A stretch of 64,000 bases of DNA, taken from the NCBI GenBank assembly GCA_041671045.1, contig JBAZCF010000009.1:1-64000 (forward strand), in the 5' to 3' direction. Of this stretch, positions 1-8,370 are shown one piece after another. How positions within the stretch are numbered: the stretch's first letter is position 1; every line of letters starts with the position of its first letter. A program made the position numbers and the translations under genes. The notes under the pieces are model-generated. The model worked only from the letters and a program-made list of their open reading frames with translations, had not been told where the DNA came from and made no database searches. The stretch comes from Parachlamydiales bacterium. GTDB lineage: Bacteria > Chlamydiota > Chlamydiia > Chlamydiales > JABDDJ01.

Positions 1-18
1 TATCTGATCTGGTTTCAT
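1..18 (-). CDS. IS66 transposase, first six codons only
   Basis: The visible codons read MKPDQI, identical to the start of the transposase at 6199. The rest of the gene lies outside the window, so it cannot be said whether this copy is intact. Confidence 0.8.
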
Positions 19-122
19 GCCGACAGATTATCACAAGCGGCTATGCAATGTGAATTAAAATTTCACTCTACCAAATTTTTCATTCAGATGCCCCGACGAA
101 GGAGGGGTATCTGAATTGTTAC
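1..122 (-). mobile_element. IS66-family element, left copy, cut by window edge
   Basis: These 122 bases are an exact reverse complement of 6095-6216. That stretch is the outer end of the complete IS66 element, its untranslated lead and the first six transposase codons. A second copy of the same IS therefore enters the window from the left in the opposite orientation, with its end at 122. The two copies face away from each other and enclose 123-6094. Identity over the whole visible part suggests recent copying or gene conversion. Confidence 0.9.
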
Positions 123-240
123 GTTGCAAGTTTAAATTTTGGATCTGGGTAACAAGTTCTTCGTATGTTTGCATTTTGTACATCGCGTTTAAATGTCGCG
201 ACTGTAAAAAATATAAAATTAGATAGCAAGTTAAAATTTA

Positions 241-318
241 AAAAAACGTCACGGGGTGTAGGGGGAGCTGCTGCCAGCCGCTTTGCGGCGCTGGCAGCAG
301 CTCCCCCTACACCCCGTG
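241..318 (-). terminator. Long perfect hairpin, probable terminator of the Rhs toxin-immunity unit
   Basis: A 29-bp perfect inverted repeat (250-278 with 290-318) encloses an 11-base loop and ends 16 bases beyond the stop of the minus-strand immunity gene. Read on the minus strand, the stem is followed by ACG and then a run of six T (247-241). This fits an intrinsic terminator. The stem is much longer and more GC-rich than the other terminators in the window, so it could also be a mobile palindromic repeat. Confidence 0.6.
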
Positions 319-334
319 AACGCTTACTTTTAAC

Positions 335-562
335 TCATTTCTTTCCTATCAAATGATTTTTAGCATATTCAAGTGCTTCTTGAAACTCTAACAAAGGAAA
401 AGTCCACCATTTATTTATTTCGGGAGGGTATATTTCAATGATAAATTCTTGAGATTCATGTGAGATTTCGGCTAGCATTTCATCTTTGTAATAAATTTCA
501 CAGATCAAATTTTCTTTGTCGACCGGACTACCGATGAGGAATGTAAAATCATTTTCTGACAT
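335..562 (-). CDS. Probable immunity protein for the Rhs toxin tip
   Basis: This encodes a 75-residue acidic protein with no signal peptide or membrane segment. It starts with ATG 12 bases after the stop of the toxin-tip reading frame, the usual place for an immunity gene of a polymorphic toxin. The pattern GSPVDKENLICEIYY, a central IEIYP strand and a C-terminal helix LEFQEALEYAKNHL resemble small immunity-like proteins I recall beside Rhs/CDI toxins. No Pfam family is assigned from memory. A long hairpin with a T run follows its stop. The likely role is cytoplasmic neutralisation of the adjacent toxin. That role is inferred mainly from position. Confidence 0.6.
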   Translation of the reverse strand: MSENDFTFLIGSPVDKENLICEIYYKDEMLAEISHESQEFIIEIYPPEINKWWTFPLLEFQEALEYAKNHLIGKK

Positions 563-574
563 ATATTTAACTTT

Positions 575-874
575 TTAAGGTTCTAAGAACATAACAAATT
601 CATTTTTTTGATTGTATCTTACTCCACGACCATTGAGAGCTTTAATATCTAATACATTCCCAAATTTGGTTTTGTGAGAGAATTTCATAGTACTATTTGG
701 ATCTGTAAGAATCTCATCCAAAATAAATTGTCCTTGTTCATTTATTGTAGATGCTTTTCCATTCGTTTTAGGAAAAACGCTTCCTGGTCTTGATCCATGC
801 TTTTGTAAACCCCTTCCTGCATTTGTTAACCCGTTACGATCTAACATCTGTCCAGCTTTAGATAGCGTATCCAA
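575..874 (-). CDS. Rhs C-terminal toxin tip, detached from the Rhs core by an in-frame stop
   Basis: The reading frame is the same as that of the Rhs gene upstream and is separated from it only by the TAA at 926-928. After that stop the frame stays open (THIELVQPATKQES...) into this domain. The first possible start is TTG at 874, without a convincing ribosome site. The pattern NAGRGLQKHGSRPGSVFP, then QGQ, ILTDP, GRGVRY and a terminal FLEP resembles the toxic tips of Rhs and filamentous-haemagglutinin proteins. Such tips are often RNases, but the exact family is uncertain. The domain is probably not made as part of the large protein unless the stop is read through. An immunity-like gene follows 12 bases later. 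Confidence 0.65.
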   Translation of the reverse strand: MDTLSKAGQMLDRNGLTNAGRGLQKHGSRPGSVFPKTNGKASTINEQGQFILDEILTDPNSTMKFSHKTKFGNVLDIKALNGRGVRYNQKNEFVMFLEP

Positions 875-925
875 ACAAATGGGACTCTCTTGTTTTGTAG
901 CTGGTTGAACTAATTCTATATGGGT

Positions 926-3900
926 TTAAAATTTTTCTGTTACAGATTTTTTAGCAGGAGCTGCGACTGTTCTTACGTTGTTGGTGGGCACAGCAGAGGA
1001 CGAGCTTGTGCGGGAGGTGAGCAAGTTGTAGCCCCAACAGACGTTTCTGACGATGGAAACACCGTAACGGATGGGGGGATAAGTAGCGGCAGCGATAACT
1101 CCGCCTTGTCCAACGTATCTAAAATTAGCTCTTGTTTCGCTGATATTTTCTTCCGGCAGATTGCTTCCGAAGACTAAGTTTTTAGCACCTTCATAGGTGC
1201 CTATCGCTGATTCTTTCGTATAGTATTTTGTGGATTCATAGGCGGAAGAAACACCTGAGCAGAAGGAATCCCAGCAACCAGCGAAGGTCCAGAGGCCGTA
1301 GAGATCGCAGTAGGCGAGGGGGCTGTGGTGGAGGTAGGCATAGGGGTTAGGGCCGTCGATGAAGCCGAGGGGGTCGGGAGTTAGCCAGCAGCCTAGCTGA
1401 GGGACGAAGTAGCGTTGACCAAAGTAGAGAAAGCCTGTTTCAGGGGCGAGGCGTTTGGTGCTGAAGCGCCAGGGGGTTGTGAGGGAGCCTTCAGAGGATT
1501 CTTCTTGAAAGGCGCTGTAGGTGGTCCTTTCTACGCTGTTTCCTTGGGAGTCGAGCACGTGGATGACATTTCCGAAGGCATCGTGGATAGGGATGTAGAG
1601 TGCATCGTTTATTTCATAAGCGATGGCAGCACCAATTTCGGCACCCTTTCCAAGGCCGAGGATGCGTAGTTCGGTGATGTGTTTGTTGGTATTGCAGGAG
1701 CCTATTTCGTTATCACCGATGTAGATGAAATACTGGTCGTTATCGAGAGTGGATTTTCGGAGGCGTCGATGGAAGGAGTCGTAGTGGTAACGGGTGATCT
1801 GATCACCGTTTTTGACTTCGATGAGGCGGTCCAAGGTGTCGTAGGTCAGAGAGAGGGTGTTTCCTAAGCGGATGAGGTTGCCGTTGAGGTCGTAGCCACA
1901 GGTAACCTCTTCTTTTTGAAGAACTTGGTGAAGATCGTTGAAGGCTTGTTTGTGCTGGTCGACTTCTAAACGATTGTGGAGTGAATCTAGGACAAAGTTG
2001 TGAGAAAAATCCCCGTTTTCTGCGGTTAGTTGGTTTAGTTCGTCATAGTTGTATTGGGTGGTTTTGGCCTGTATCTGATGAGAAAGAACATTGGATAGGG
2101 CATCGTAGGTTAGGTTTTCATTATGCACTGGGGAATTGATGGAGACAGGTCTATGCAGGACATCCGTAGTATAGTGGATGCTTGCAATGCCTTTTGGAAG
2201 GGTGACTGTTGTGAGCTGTCCTGACAGCGCATGTTGATAGGTACAGTTGTAGTCTTTCCTATCGATACGGGTAAGATGGCAGGGATTGTAGTTATAAACG
2301 ATGTTAGACTGGTCGGGTAGATGGATGCAAGTAAAGCGATCTAGGCTATCGTATTGATAGGTACTTTCGAGACCGTGTGCGGCGCTTTCTTTGATGAGCC
2401 GTCCATGCGTGTCGTATTCGCGAGAGGTGATTTCGTTATGGACAAGGTCTTCGACTTTGATGAGGTGGTCATTCAAGTCGTAATGGTATTGATAGTGCAC
2501 AGAACTATCAGAGGAAGAGAGAGAAGAGGTTCTGCCTAGGTCGTCATAGGTATAATAAAGATGGATGCCGTTATTTTTAGTGACTTCGAGGAGGTTTCCT
2601 GAAAGATCGTAGCTATAGAGTGTACGTTTTTCTTCTGGTTTGCCTGCAGCTTCGATTTTGACAATGACGTGTCCATTGGCATCAAAGAGTTGAGTATTAA
2701 GCACTTCCCTTTCTGCTTGGCCTGGAGCAAATATGGTTTGCTTAATATGCTGAGGATTACTTGCTTTATCATAGAGGATGGTTTCGGCATGCAGGTAGGC
2801 ACCCGCGGCATTCATTTCTAGCGTTCTCACAGGACGTGTGAGGGTGTCATATTCGACAACTTTACGTCGGCCTAAAGCATCGATCGTTTCAGTGCGGGGG
2901 ATACGTTGTCCATATTCGTTGAGATGCTGGGTATGATAGATAAAATGCGTTTCGTTTCCAGCGGCATCGGTTACCTTGAGAGGTTTGCCCTGATGGTTGT
3001 ATTCAGTCAGCTTGGTGGCGTACTGATCGGCTTGCTCTTCTTTTTCCAGGATGCAGTTGCCATCTGCGTCGTAGGCATAGTAGATGCGGGAATAGATGTT
3101 TCCGGTGCTATCCTTGACTTCTTTGCAGATGATGTTATTTAAGGCGTCGTAGTGACAGCAGGCGATTCTTGGCCCTTCATGCTTCTCTTTCACCCTTCCA
3201 CAGGCATCATAAGACAAGAGGGTGCATTTATCTTCGGTATGTGTGGAGGTTAAGTATCCAAAGCAGTCGTAGGTGTAATGGGTCGTAATGCCTGAAGCGT
3301 CTGTTTCGCTAAGAAGATGGTTGTGGTTGTAGATAGAGGAAGTTGTCTTTAAAAGCTTATTTGAGGAGGAATAAACTTCGGTTTTGATCACACGTCCCTT
3401 GTAATCGTTGGTGTAGAGGGTGGTCAAGCCAAAAGTATCAGTATGCTTTTTAAGCCAACCTTTTAAGGTGTATGTCCAGGCTTCTGTGGCTCCGTTGGGA
3501 TGGGTTTTGCTGAGAGGCTGTCCACGTACGTTATAAGTCGTTTTAGTGATATTACCTTGCGCATCTGTCAGTTGGGTGCAATGGCCTAATTCATCATAAT
3601 CCCGTTTTTCGGAAGGTCTATAAAACTGACCGTTTTCGTCTTGAACAGGAGGGGATTGAATTTCGATGAGCCTGTTGAGCGTATCGTAAAAGTAGTTTGT
3701 CTCATTGCCGTAGCTATCAACTGTGGCGACTTTACGGCCTAGTTCATCATAGCGGATAGATTCGTCTAGTTTTTCGCCTGTCGATAAAAAGGTACTTGTG
3801 CAAACGAGGCGATTGCAGTAATCGAAGCCAAATTGTTTGTGGTAATCTTGACGTGGGCCTTGTTCGATGACCAGGTTGCCGTTGGCGTCGTAGGTGCGTA

Positions 3901-5908
3901 TTATCTTTCGCGCTAAAGGATCTAGCTCGGAAATGCAGTGTCCCTTGGCATCGTATTCACGGATGTAGGAGCCAATGTAGGCATTATCGCGGTTGAAATG
4001 GTTTTCAGTGGTGATGTTTCCTGCCAGATCATAGAGGTATTCGGTCCGTTTAATGAGGCGTTCTACCCCAGCTGAAAAATCATACGCTTTTTCAATAACG
4101 TGATGAGGCAATCCGACAGGCGTGGCTAGATGCGGGATGGTTTCCTTAATATATCTTTCGGTAGCCTCTTTAAGGACGCGTTCGTCGGGGTGCGAGCCAT
4201 CATCCGTAATTTCGCGGATTAAAATTCCTTTGGAATCATAGTGGTAGAAGTTCCTTTCGCGGATCTTTCCATCCACAAGAAGATATTTGGCTGTCATGAC
4301 ATTTGTATCGGGTTGATACTGATAGCGCGTTTCGACCTGATCCGTTTTCTCGCTTAATAACAAGTTCATGCCATCCGAGCTATATGTCCGCGCAACCTGT
4401 AGATACTCGCTGCCATTATCTTGCGGAACCCCTTGGTTATCAATCACTAAAGGTATTGTATTTTCCCCGCTCAAATTACCGTAGAAACGTTCTTCGATAG
4501 GATTCCCATACGCATCATAGGTAAATTTCTCACAGTAGATTCCATTGCCTTGACCATCTTTAGCATAACGGGAGATGAGGTTCCCTTTATTTTCCTGTAT
4601 GCCCCACTGCATATTGAGGGTATAGTAGGGCGTTTTGTCCAGTGTATGGACAATTTGGTTCAGTTGGCGCCAATTATTGTAGTAATACGAAGTGGGATGG
4701 TTGAGTGCATTATAGACTTTGGTACACAGCACTTTAGGGAAATATTCGAAAGTGGCTGTGGGAATATATTCTCCATTCACTCCGGCAGGTTCTACGATTT
4801 GCTTGATGCGTCCTCGTAGGGGGTCCTTGTCCCCTACAGCCACATTTCCAAAAAACAAACGGTTATTGCCTTTTTGGTAGTAGCTTAGATCTAAGCCCCG
4901 ACCATCAGGTCTCCGTAGGTTTGCCAATCTATTTTTTTCGTCATAATAGTAGTTTTCATCAGGTCCATTAGGACGCAAAACGGAGGCTAGTAAGCGGGCA
5001 CCCTCTCTTTTGTGGTAATGGTAATTCACAGTATAAGGGGATGAACCTGCGATTTTTGTAGATTGTCTCCTCTTGCCATGTGAGAGCTTTGCTTTTGCAA
5101 AAGGGCTGTTATCTACACCAAAGGAAGTGATGGTTTTAACGCGATTATCCTTATTCAAATCCATATGGAAGCGTTGCCCGTTAGGCAAGATTTCATCGCT
5201 TAACAGATAAGTGGCTTCATTCGGCACCTTGCCATTCTCTTCCAAAACGAGCCACGCAAAGTACTGCCTGTTTTTGGCTCCATCAATATGGGAAAAGGCG
5301 CATCCTTTCTTTTTCTCCACCCTGGCATTCTTAGGGTTGGTCTGTCCCGAAATCTCACCATTGGCATTGGTCAAACCCATTGCAAGCGCTTCGTCGGATA
5401 GAGCGTATCCATTGGCATCTTTGGTGTATTTTGAGCTAATCCACCCACCTTCTTTCATGTAAACAAAATGTTCTTTCTTCTGATTCCTAATCTGGACAAT
5501 GCGACTGGAGTGGTTGATTTCCCAGTTGTAGGATATCTCGCATTGGTTTTGAGGTTCGAATACATTAAAGCGCTTTTCCGGGTCGGTGGAGGGTTCTTCC
5601 AAGAATGTTGTCCGCATTTCAGGTATTCCCGCTTCCTTATGTGGAATAGCCCCCATGTAGGAACGCTGGATGACGATGGGCAAGGCGCCGGGAACAACCA
5701 TATCGACTTGTGAACTGGAGTATGTTCCCGAGATGACGTTTACACCTTTGACAAAGGCGGAAGGTTCCGACCCCAAAATAGCATGAGAAGGGTCGTAGGT
5801 ATTCACGGAATTTACATCTGCGCGCAAAGGTAGCGAAAAAAAATAGCTAATAGCAAAAAAATACGAATCATAAAAATGCGGAACGTTTTGAAATGGAAAT
5901 AAGAGCAA
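926..5908 (-). CDS. Rhs/YD-repeat protein, core region (broken gene)
   Basis: This is a 1660-residue protein rich in YD repeats (YDxxGNxx, YDxLGRxx) over most of its length. It has an N-terminal segment VPGALPIVIQRSYMG of the kind seen in secreted YD-repeat proteins. Near residues 1485-1560 is the Rhs core signature GFLYFGQRYFVPQLGCWL, then TPDPLGFIDGPNPYAY. Such proteins form a shell around a C-terminal toxin. Two lesions are visible. An in-frame TAA at 926-928 cuts off the toxin tip, which continues in the same frame to 575. At the start, an ATG at 5871 in another frame opens an ideal signal peptide (MIRIFLLLAIFF, then SLPLRA) that would join the Rhs frame if the T8 run at 5836-5843 held nine T. 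The long-frame TTG start at 5908 is therefore doubtful. The gene is probably decayed or phase-variable. Confidence 0.85.
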   Translation of the reverse strand: MLLFPFQNVPHFYDSYFFAISYFFSLPLRADVNSVNTYDPSHAILGSEPSAFVKGVNVISGTYSSSQVDMVVPGALPIVIQRSYMGAIPHKEAGIPEMRTTFLEEPSTDPEKRFNVFEPQNQCEISYNWEINHSSRIVQIRNQKKEHFVYMKEGGWISSKYTKDANGYALSDEALAMGLTNANGEISGQTNPKNARVEKKKGCAFSHIDGAKNRQYFAWLVLEENGKVPNEATYLLSDEILPNGQRFHMDLNKDNRVKTITSFGVDNSPFAKAKLSHGKRRQSTKIAGSSPYTVNYHYHKREGARLLASVLRPNGPDENYYYDEKNRLANLRRPDGRGLDLSYYQKGNNRLFFGNVAVGDKDPLRGRIKQIVEPAGVNGEYIPTATFEYFPKVLCTKVYNALNHPTSYYYNNWRQLNQIVHTLDKTPYYTLNMQWGIQENKGNLISRYAKDGQGNGIYCEKFTYDAYGNPIEERFYGNLSGENTIPLVIDNQGVPQDNGSEYLQVARTYSSDGMNLLLSEKTDQVETRYQYQPDTNVMTAKYLLVDGKIRERNFYHYDSKGILIREITDDGSHPDERVLKEATERYIKETIPHLATPVGLPHHVIEKAYDFSAGVERLIKRTEYLYDLAGNITTENHFNRDNAYIGSYIREYDAKGHCISELDPLARKIIRTYDANGNLVIEQGPRQDYHKQFGFDYCNRLVCTSTFLSTGEKLDESIRYDELGRKVATVDSYGNETNYFYDTLNRLIEIQSPPVQDENGQFYRPSEKRDYDELGHCTQLTDAQGNITKTTYNVRGQPLSKTHPNGATEAWTYTLKGWLKKHTDTFGLTTLYTNDYKGRVIKTEVYSSSNKLLKTTSSIYNHNHLLSETDASGITTHYTYDCFGYLTSTHTEDKCTLLSYDACGRVKEKHEGPRIACCHYDALNNIICKEVKDSTGNIYSRIYYAYDADGNCILEKEEQADQYATKLTEYNHQGKPLKVTDAAGNETHFIYHTQHLNEYGQRIPRTETIDALGRRKVVEYDTLTRPVRTLEMNAAGAYLHAETILYDKASNPQHIKQTIFAPGQAEREVLNTQLFDANGHVIVKIEAAGKPEEKRTLYSYDLSGNLLEVTKNNGIHLYYTYDDLGRTSSLSSSDSSVHYQYHYDLNDHLIKVEDLVHNEITSREYDTHGRLIKESAAHGLESTYQYDSLDRFTCIHLPDQSNIVYNYNPCHLTRIDRKDYNCTYQHALSGQLTTVTLPKGIASIHYTTDVLHRPVSINSPVHNENLTYDALSNVLSHQIQAKTTQYNYDELNQLTAENGDFSHNFVLDSLHNRLEVDQHKQAFNDLHQVLQKEEVTCGYDLNGNLIRLGNTLSLTYDTLDRLIEVKNGDQITRYHYDSFHRRLRKSTLDNDQYFIYIGDNEIGSCNTNKHITELRILGLGKGAEIGAAIAYEINDALYIPIHDAFGNVIHVLDSQGNSVERTTYSAFQEESSEGSLTTPWRFSTKRLAPETGFLYFGQRYFVPQLGCWLTPDPLGFIDGPNPYAYLHHSPLAYCDLYGLWTFAGCWDSFCSGVSSAYESTKYYTKESAIGTYEGAKNLVFGSNLPEENISETRANFRYVGQGGVIAAATYPPIRYGVSIVRNVCWGYNLLTSRTSSSSAVPTNNVRTVAAPAKKSVTEKF

Positions 5909-6094
5909 TATAGGAAGGCTTTAAAATTTTAATCAAGAAAAAACAAGAAGGGCATGAATATCATCGCAACGCGCCTCCCTCGCCATACATACGCAGGCTC
6001 CGATATCGACATCATTTTCTCTGTCCTGCAAAATGTGTCTGTCGAAAAGCTGGTGTAAATGGACTTGGATCTTGAAGAATATATTTTATTTATC
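5909..6094. other. Gap between Rhs and IS66, no supported gene
   Basis: This stretch holds a 34-codon frame on the plus strand (5954-6058) and nothing recognisable on either strand. It does not continue the methyltransferase that is cut on the other side of the IS. The region has therefore been rearranged rather than simply split by the insertion. Confidence 0.5.
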
Positions 6095-6138
6095 GTAACA
6101 ATTCAGATACCCCTCCTTCGTCGGGGCATCTGAATGAA
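6095..6138 (+). repeat. IS66 left terminal inverted repeat
   Basis: Forty-four bases, starting GTAACAATTCAGATACCCC. They are nearly identical to the reverse complement of 7602-7644 and identical to the reverse complement of 79-122. Confidence 0.9.
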
Positions 6139-6198
6139 AAATTTGGTAGAGTGAAATTTTAATTCACATTGCATAGCCGCTTGTGATAATCTGTCGGC

Positions 6199-7596
6199 AT
6201 GAAACCAGATCAGATACCTTCTTTCCCAATTCTTTCCGGCCAGCTTTTTGATTCTCTACCTGAATCGATTCGTTCTTATATCCGTTATCTGGAATCAACC
6301 ATCCAGCACCAGCAGGTTAGCATCCAGCAACTGGAGGCTCGTGTGCATGAGCTTGAAGCCCGTTTATCAAAAGACAGCTCTAATAGCAGTAAGCCTCCTG
6401 GGAGCGATGGTTTGAAGAAGAAAATAAAAAGCCTTCGGGGTAAATCTGATAAAAAACCAGGAGCTCAACAGGGACATGTTGGGAAAGGCTTGGCTCAGGT
6501 AGGCACCCCTGATTTCATCATTACCCATACCCCAACAAATTGTCATGGATGTGGGTTAAATCTTAGTCAGGTGGATGGTGCTTGCTCTGAAAAACGTCAA
6601 GTCTTTGATATTCCGCAACCCAAGATTGAAGTGACAGAACATCAAGCTCTGGAAAAAAAATGTCCTTGCTGTGGAGAACTAACTAGAGGGGCTTTTCCAG
6701 ACCATGTTAGAGGACCTGTTCAATACGGAGAGCGTGTTCAGGCATTGACAGCGTACTTTGCCCATCAACATTTTATACCTGTTGACCGTGTATGCCAGAT
6801 CTTTGAGGATGTTTTTGGTATTACCATTTCGCCAGGCACCTGTTCCAATGTTGACGAAAGGCTGTTTCGACAGCTCGAATCATTTGAAAGCAGTCTCAAA
6901 ACATATTTGTTGGCAGCACGAGTTTTACATTTTGATGAAGCAGGTATTTTGCCTCGGTTTCAAGGAATCGGGATCCATGATCATTGGTTTCCATACTTCG
7001 CTTATCAGCAGATTACACATGGATTATGCAATGCCCATCATTTGCGTGAACTCACATTCACATTCATCAACGAACAAGAAAAAGAAGATTGGGCTAAGCG
7101 AATGAAGGATCTTCTCATTTTCGCAAAAAATGAAGTTGAGGGACACCTAGAGCAGGGAGCACTTCCTCAAGAGGTTTTGCTTCAAATAGAGGAGACATAT
7201 GGTCAGATCATTGCTGAAGGATTGGAGTATCATTCGCTGCTGCCTCCGTTACCCAAGGGTAAACGTGGAAGACAAAAACAGCGAGATGGTAAGAATCTTT
7301 TGGACCGTCTTAAAGATAAACGTGGCTGTGTCCTTCGTTTTATGTATGATTTTTCAGTGAATTTTACAAATAATCTTGGGGAGCAGGATATCCGCATGGT
7401 AAAGCTCAAGCAAAAGATTTCAGGTTGTTTTCGAATATTCAAAGGTGGCCAGATTTTTTGTCGCATTCGTAGTTATATTTCTACTGCTCGCAAGCAGGGC
7501 TGGGATATTTGGGAGGCCTTGGCTGAGGCAGTTAGAGGTTGCCCAAGACTATTAGCTATTCATCAAGAAAACGTTTTCCAAACAATCGCTGTGTAA
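6199..7596 (+). CDS. IS66-family transposase (TnpC type), probably internally deleted
   Basis: This is a 465-residue transposase. In order it shows an N-terminal coiled coil (residues 30-60), the SSKPPGSDG segment, a zinc-finger-like pair CHGCG...CPCCG (about 113-156) and the DDE domain. Visible catalytic candidates are the Asp in LHFDE, the Asp in IHDHW and the Glu in NLGEQDIRM. HFDE is joined directly to AGILPRFQG. In IS66 relatives I recall roughly 40-45 residues between these blocks (the HWLHVAST region), so an in-frame deletion near residue 248 is likely and may abolish activity. The start ATG at 6199 is the same as in the left copy. Confidence 0.9.
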   Translation: MKPDQIPSFPILSGQLFDSLPESIRSYIRYLESTIQHQQVSIQQLEARVHELEARLSKDSSNSSKPPGSDGLKKKIKSLRGKSDKKPGAQQGHVGKGLAQVGTPDFIITHTPTNCHGCGLNLSQVDGACSEKRQVFDIPQPKIEVTEHQALEKKCPCCGELTRGAFPDHVRGPVQYGERVQALTAYFAHQHFIPVDRVCQIFEDVFGITISPGTCSNVDERLFRQLESFESSLKTYLLAARVLHFDEAGILPRFQGIGIHDHWFPYFAYQQITHGLCNAHHLRELTFTFINEQEKEDWAKRMKDLLIFAKNEVEGHLEQGALPQEVLLQIEETYGQIIAEGLEYHSLLPPLPKGKRGRQKQRDGKNLLDRLKDKRGCVLRFMYDFSVNFTNNLGEQDIRMVKLKQKISGCFRIFKGGQIFCRIRSYISTARKQGWDIWEALAEAVRGCPRLLAIHQENVFQTIAV

Positions 7597-7601
7597 GTCT
7601 C

Positions 7602-7644
7602 TTCATTCAGATGCCCGACGAAGGAGGGGTATCTGAACTGTTAC
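7602..7644 (-). repeat. IS66 right terminal inverted repeat
   Basis: Forty-three bases, the inverted counterpart of 6095-6138 with one mismatch and one missing G. The last codons of the truncated methyltransferase frame run into it. Confidence 0.9.
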
Positions 7645-8024
7645 AAAAAAATAACCCTTCAGGTTTTATATGGGCTAAAATACGCTCTATTTGATTTTTC
7701 AATTCTATTTTTGGGATGTGAATCAGAGATGTCATAGCGACGATAGCATCATATTTTTCCACCAAGCTATAATCTTGAAAACGTACCGTATGTACAGTAA
7801 GCCCCTTGTTTTTTGCTTTTTCTGCTGGTCGTTCTGCAGGTTCAATACAGGTAACCTTATGCCCTAACTCCGTTAGCCACAAAGCTAATGCTCCGGGTCC
7901 AAACCCTATTTCGAGGATATTACTATGAGGTTTTAAATACTTTAGCAAAGTGCCTTTTAACTTCTCACCAAAGGGAATGCTATCAAAGCATTCATCAAAA
8001 GCATTATAAAACGTCTTTATTCAT
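7645..8024 (-). pseudogene. Class I SAM-dependent methyltransferase, frameshifted and cut by IS66
   Basis: The visible part holds the SAM-binding motif I (ILEIGFGPGALALWL), the following acidic strand (CIEPAE) and the motif YDAIVAMTSLIHI. The 3' half is missing because the IS66 repeat begins at 7644, and the last 12 residues of the open frame are IS-encoded. The natural start appears to be ATG at 8024: removing one T from the run gttttat would give MNKDVYNAFDECFDSIP in frame with the rest. The gene therefore carries a 5' frameshift as well as the truncation. The ATG lies 14 bases after the SUI1 gene, so the two were probably cotranscribed. The substrate cannot be inferred. Confidence 0.75.
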
Positions 8025-8038
8025 TACATCTTCGTTAG

Positions 8039-8320
8039 TCATGCTCCCGCCTTGATCCCTAGTTCCTTGAGCAAAGCGACCACAAGTTCCACCTTATCAC
8101 CCTGGACTTCAATCACTCCGTCTTTGACTGCTCCACCGCAACCTAGTTTTCTTTTGGCCTGCGCAGCTATCTCTGCAAGTTCCTTAGAGGATTTATTCAG
8201 GTTAAGCACTACCGTAACCACGCTATTTCCTCTTTTTTGTAAGCGCACTTTAACGGGCTTTGAAGAGGTTTTCTCAGGTTCTTTTTTGGGGATCCATTGT
8301 CCGTCAATTGTAAAAGGCAT
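8039..8320 (-). CDS. yciH: SUI1/eIF1-family translation factor (YciH-like)
   Basis: This 93-residue protein has an N-terminal segment of about 30 residues (TIDGQWIPKKE...) and then the SUI1 fold: VRLQKRGNSVVTVVLNL, AKRKLGCGGAVKDGVIEVQGD and a final amphipathic helix. Bacterial YciH proteins are related to eIF1 and influence initiator selection or ribosome dissociation. Length and motif order match the family. The protein is cytoplasmic. The broken methyltransferase followed it in the same direction. Confidence 0.92.
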   Translation of the reverse strand: MPFTIDGQWIPKKEPEKTSSKPVKVRLQKRGNSVVTVVLNLNKSSKELAEIAAQAKRKLGCGGAVKDGVIEVQGDKVELVVALLKELGIKAGA

Positions 8321-8370
8321 ATAATGTCATCTTATTCAAAAATTTTCCTAATTTATAGACAGGATTAGGC

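Larger units (their letters stand above)
6095..7644 (+). mobile_element. IS66-family insertion sequence, complete from end to end
   Basis: About 1.55 kb, bounded by terminal inverted repeats at 6095-6138 and 7602-7644, which match except for one substitution and one missing G. It carries one gene (TnpC type) and no tnpA/tnpB, like the single-gene branch of the IS66 family. The eight bases before (tatttatc) and after (aaaaaaat) differ, so no target duplication is visible. That fits recombination after insertion. The right end is fused to a methyltransferase gene. Confidence 0.9.

Noticed and set aside
165..356. 63-codon frame over the long palindrome
   Set aside because: Half of its codons come from the two hairpin arms, and it runs against the toxin-immunity genes.
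926..5908. Several plus-strand frames of 60-90 codons within the Rhs gene
   Set aside because: They are shadows of the repetitive YD coding sequence on the opposite strand.
5954..6058. 34-codon frame between Rhs and IS66
   Set aside because: It is short, unsupported by a ribosome site, and shows no recognisable motif.
6087..7652. Target-site duplication around the complete IS66
   Set aside because: The flanking octamers tatttatc and aaaaaaat differ.
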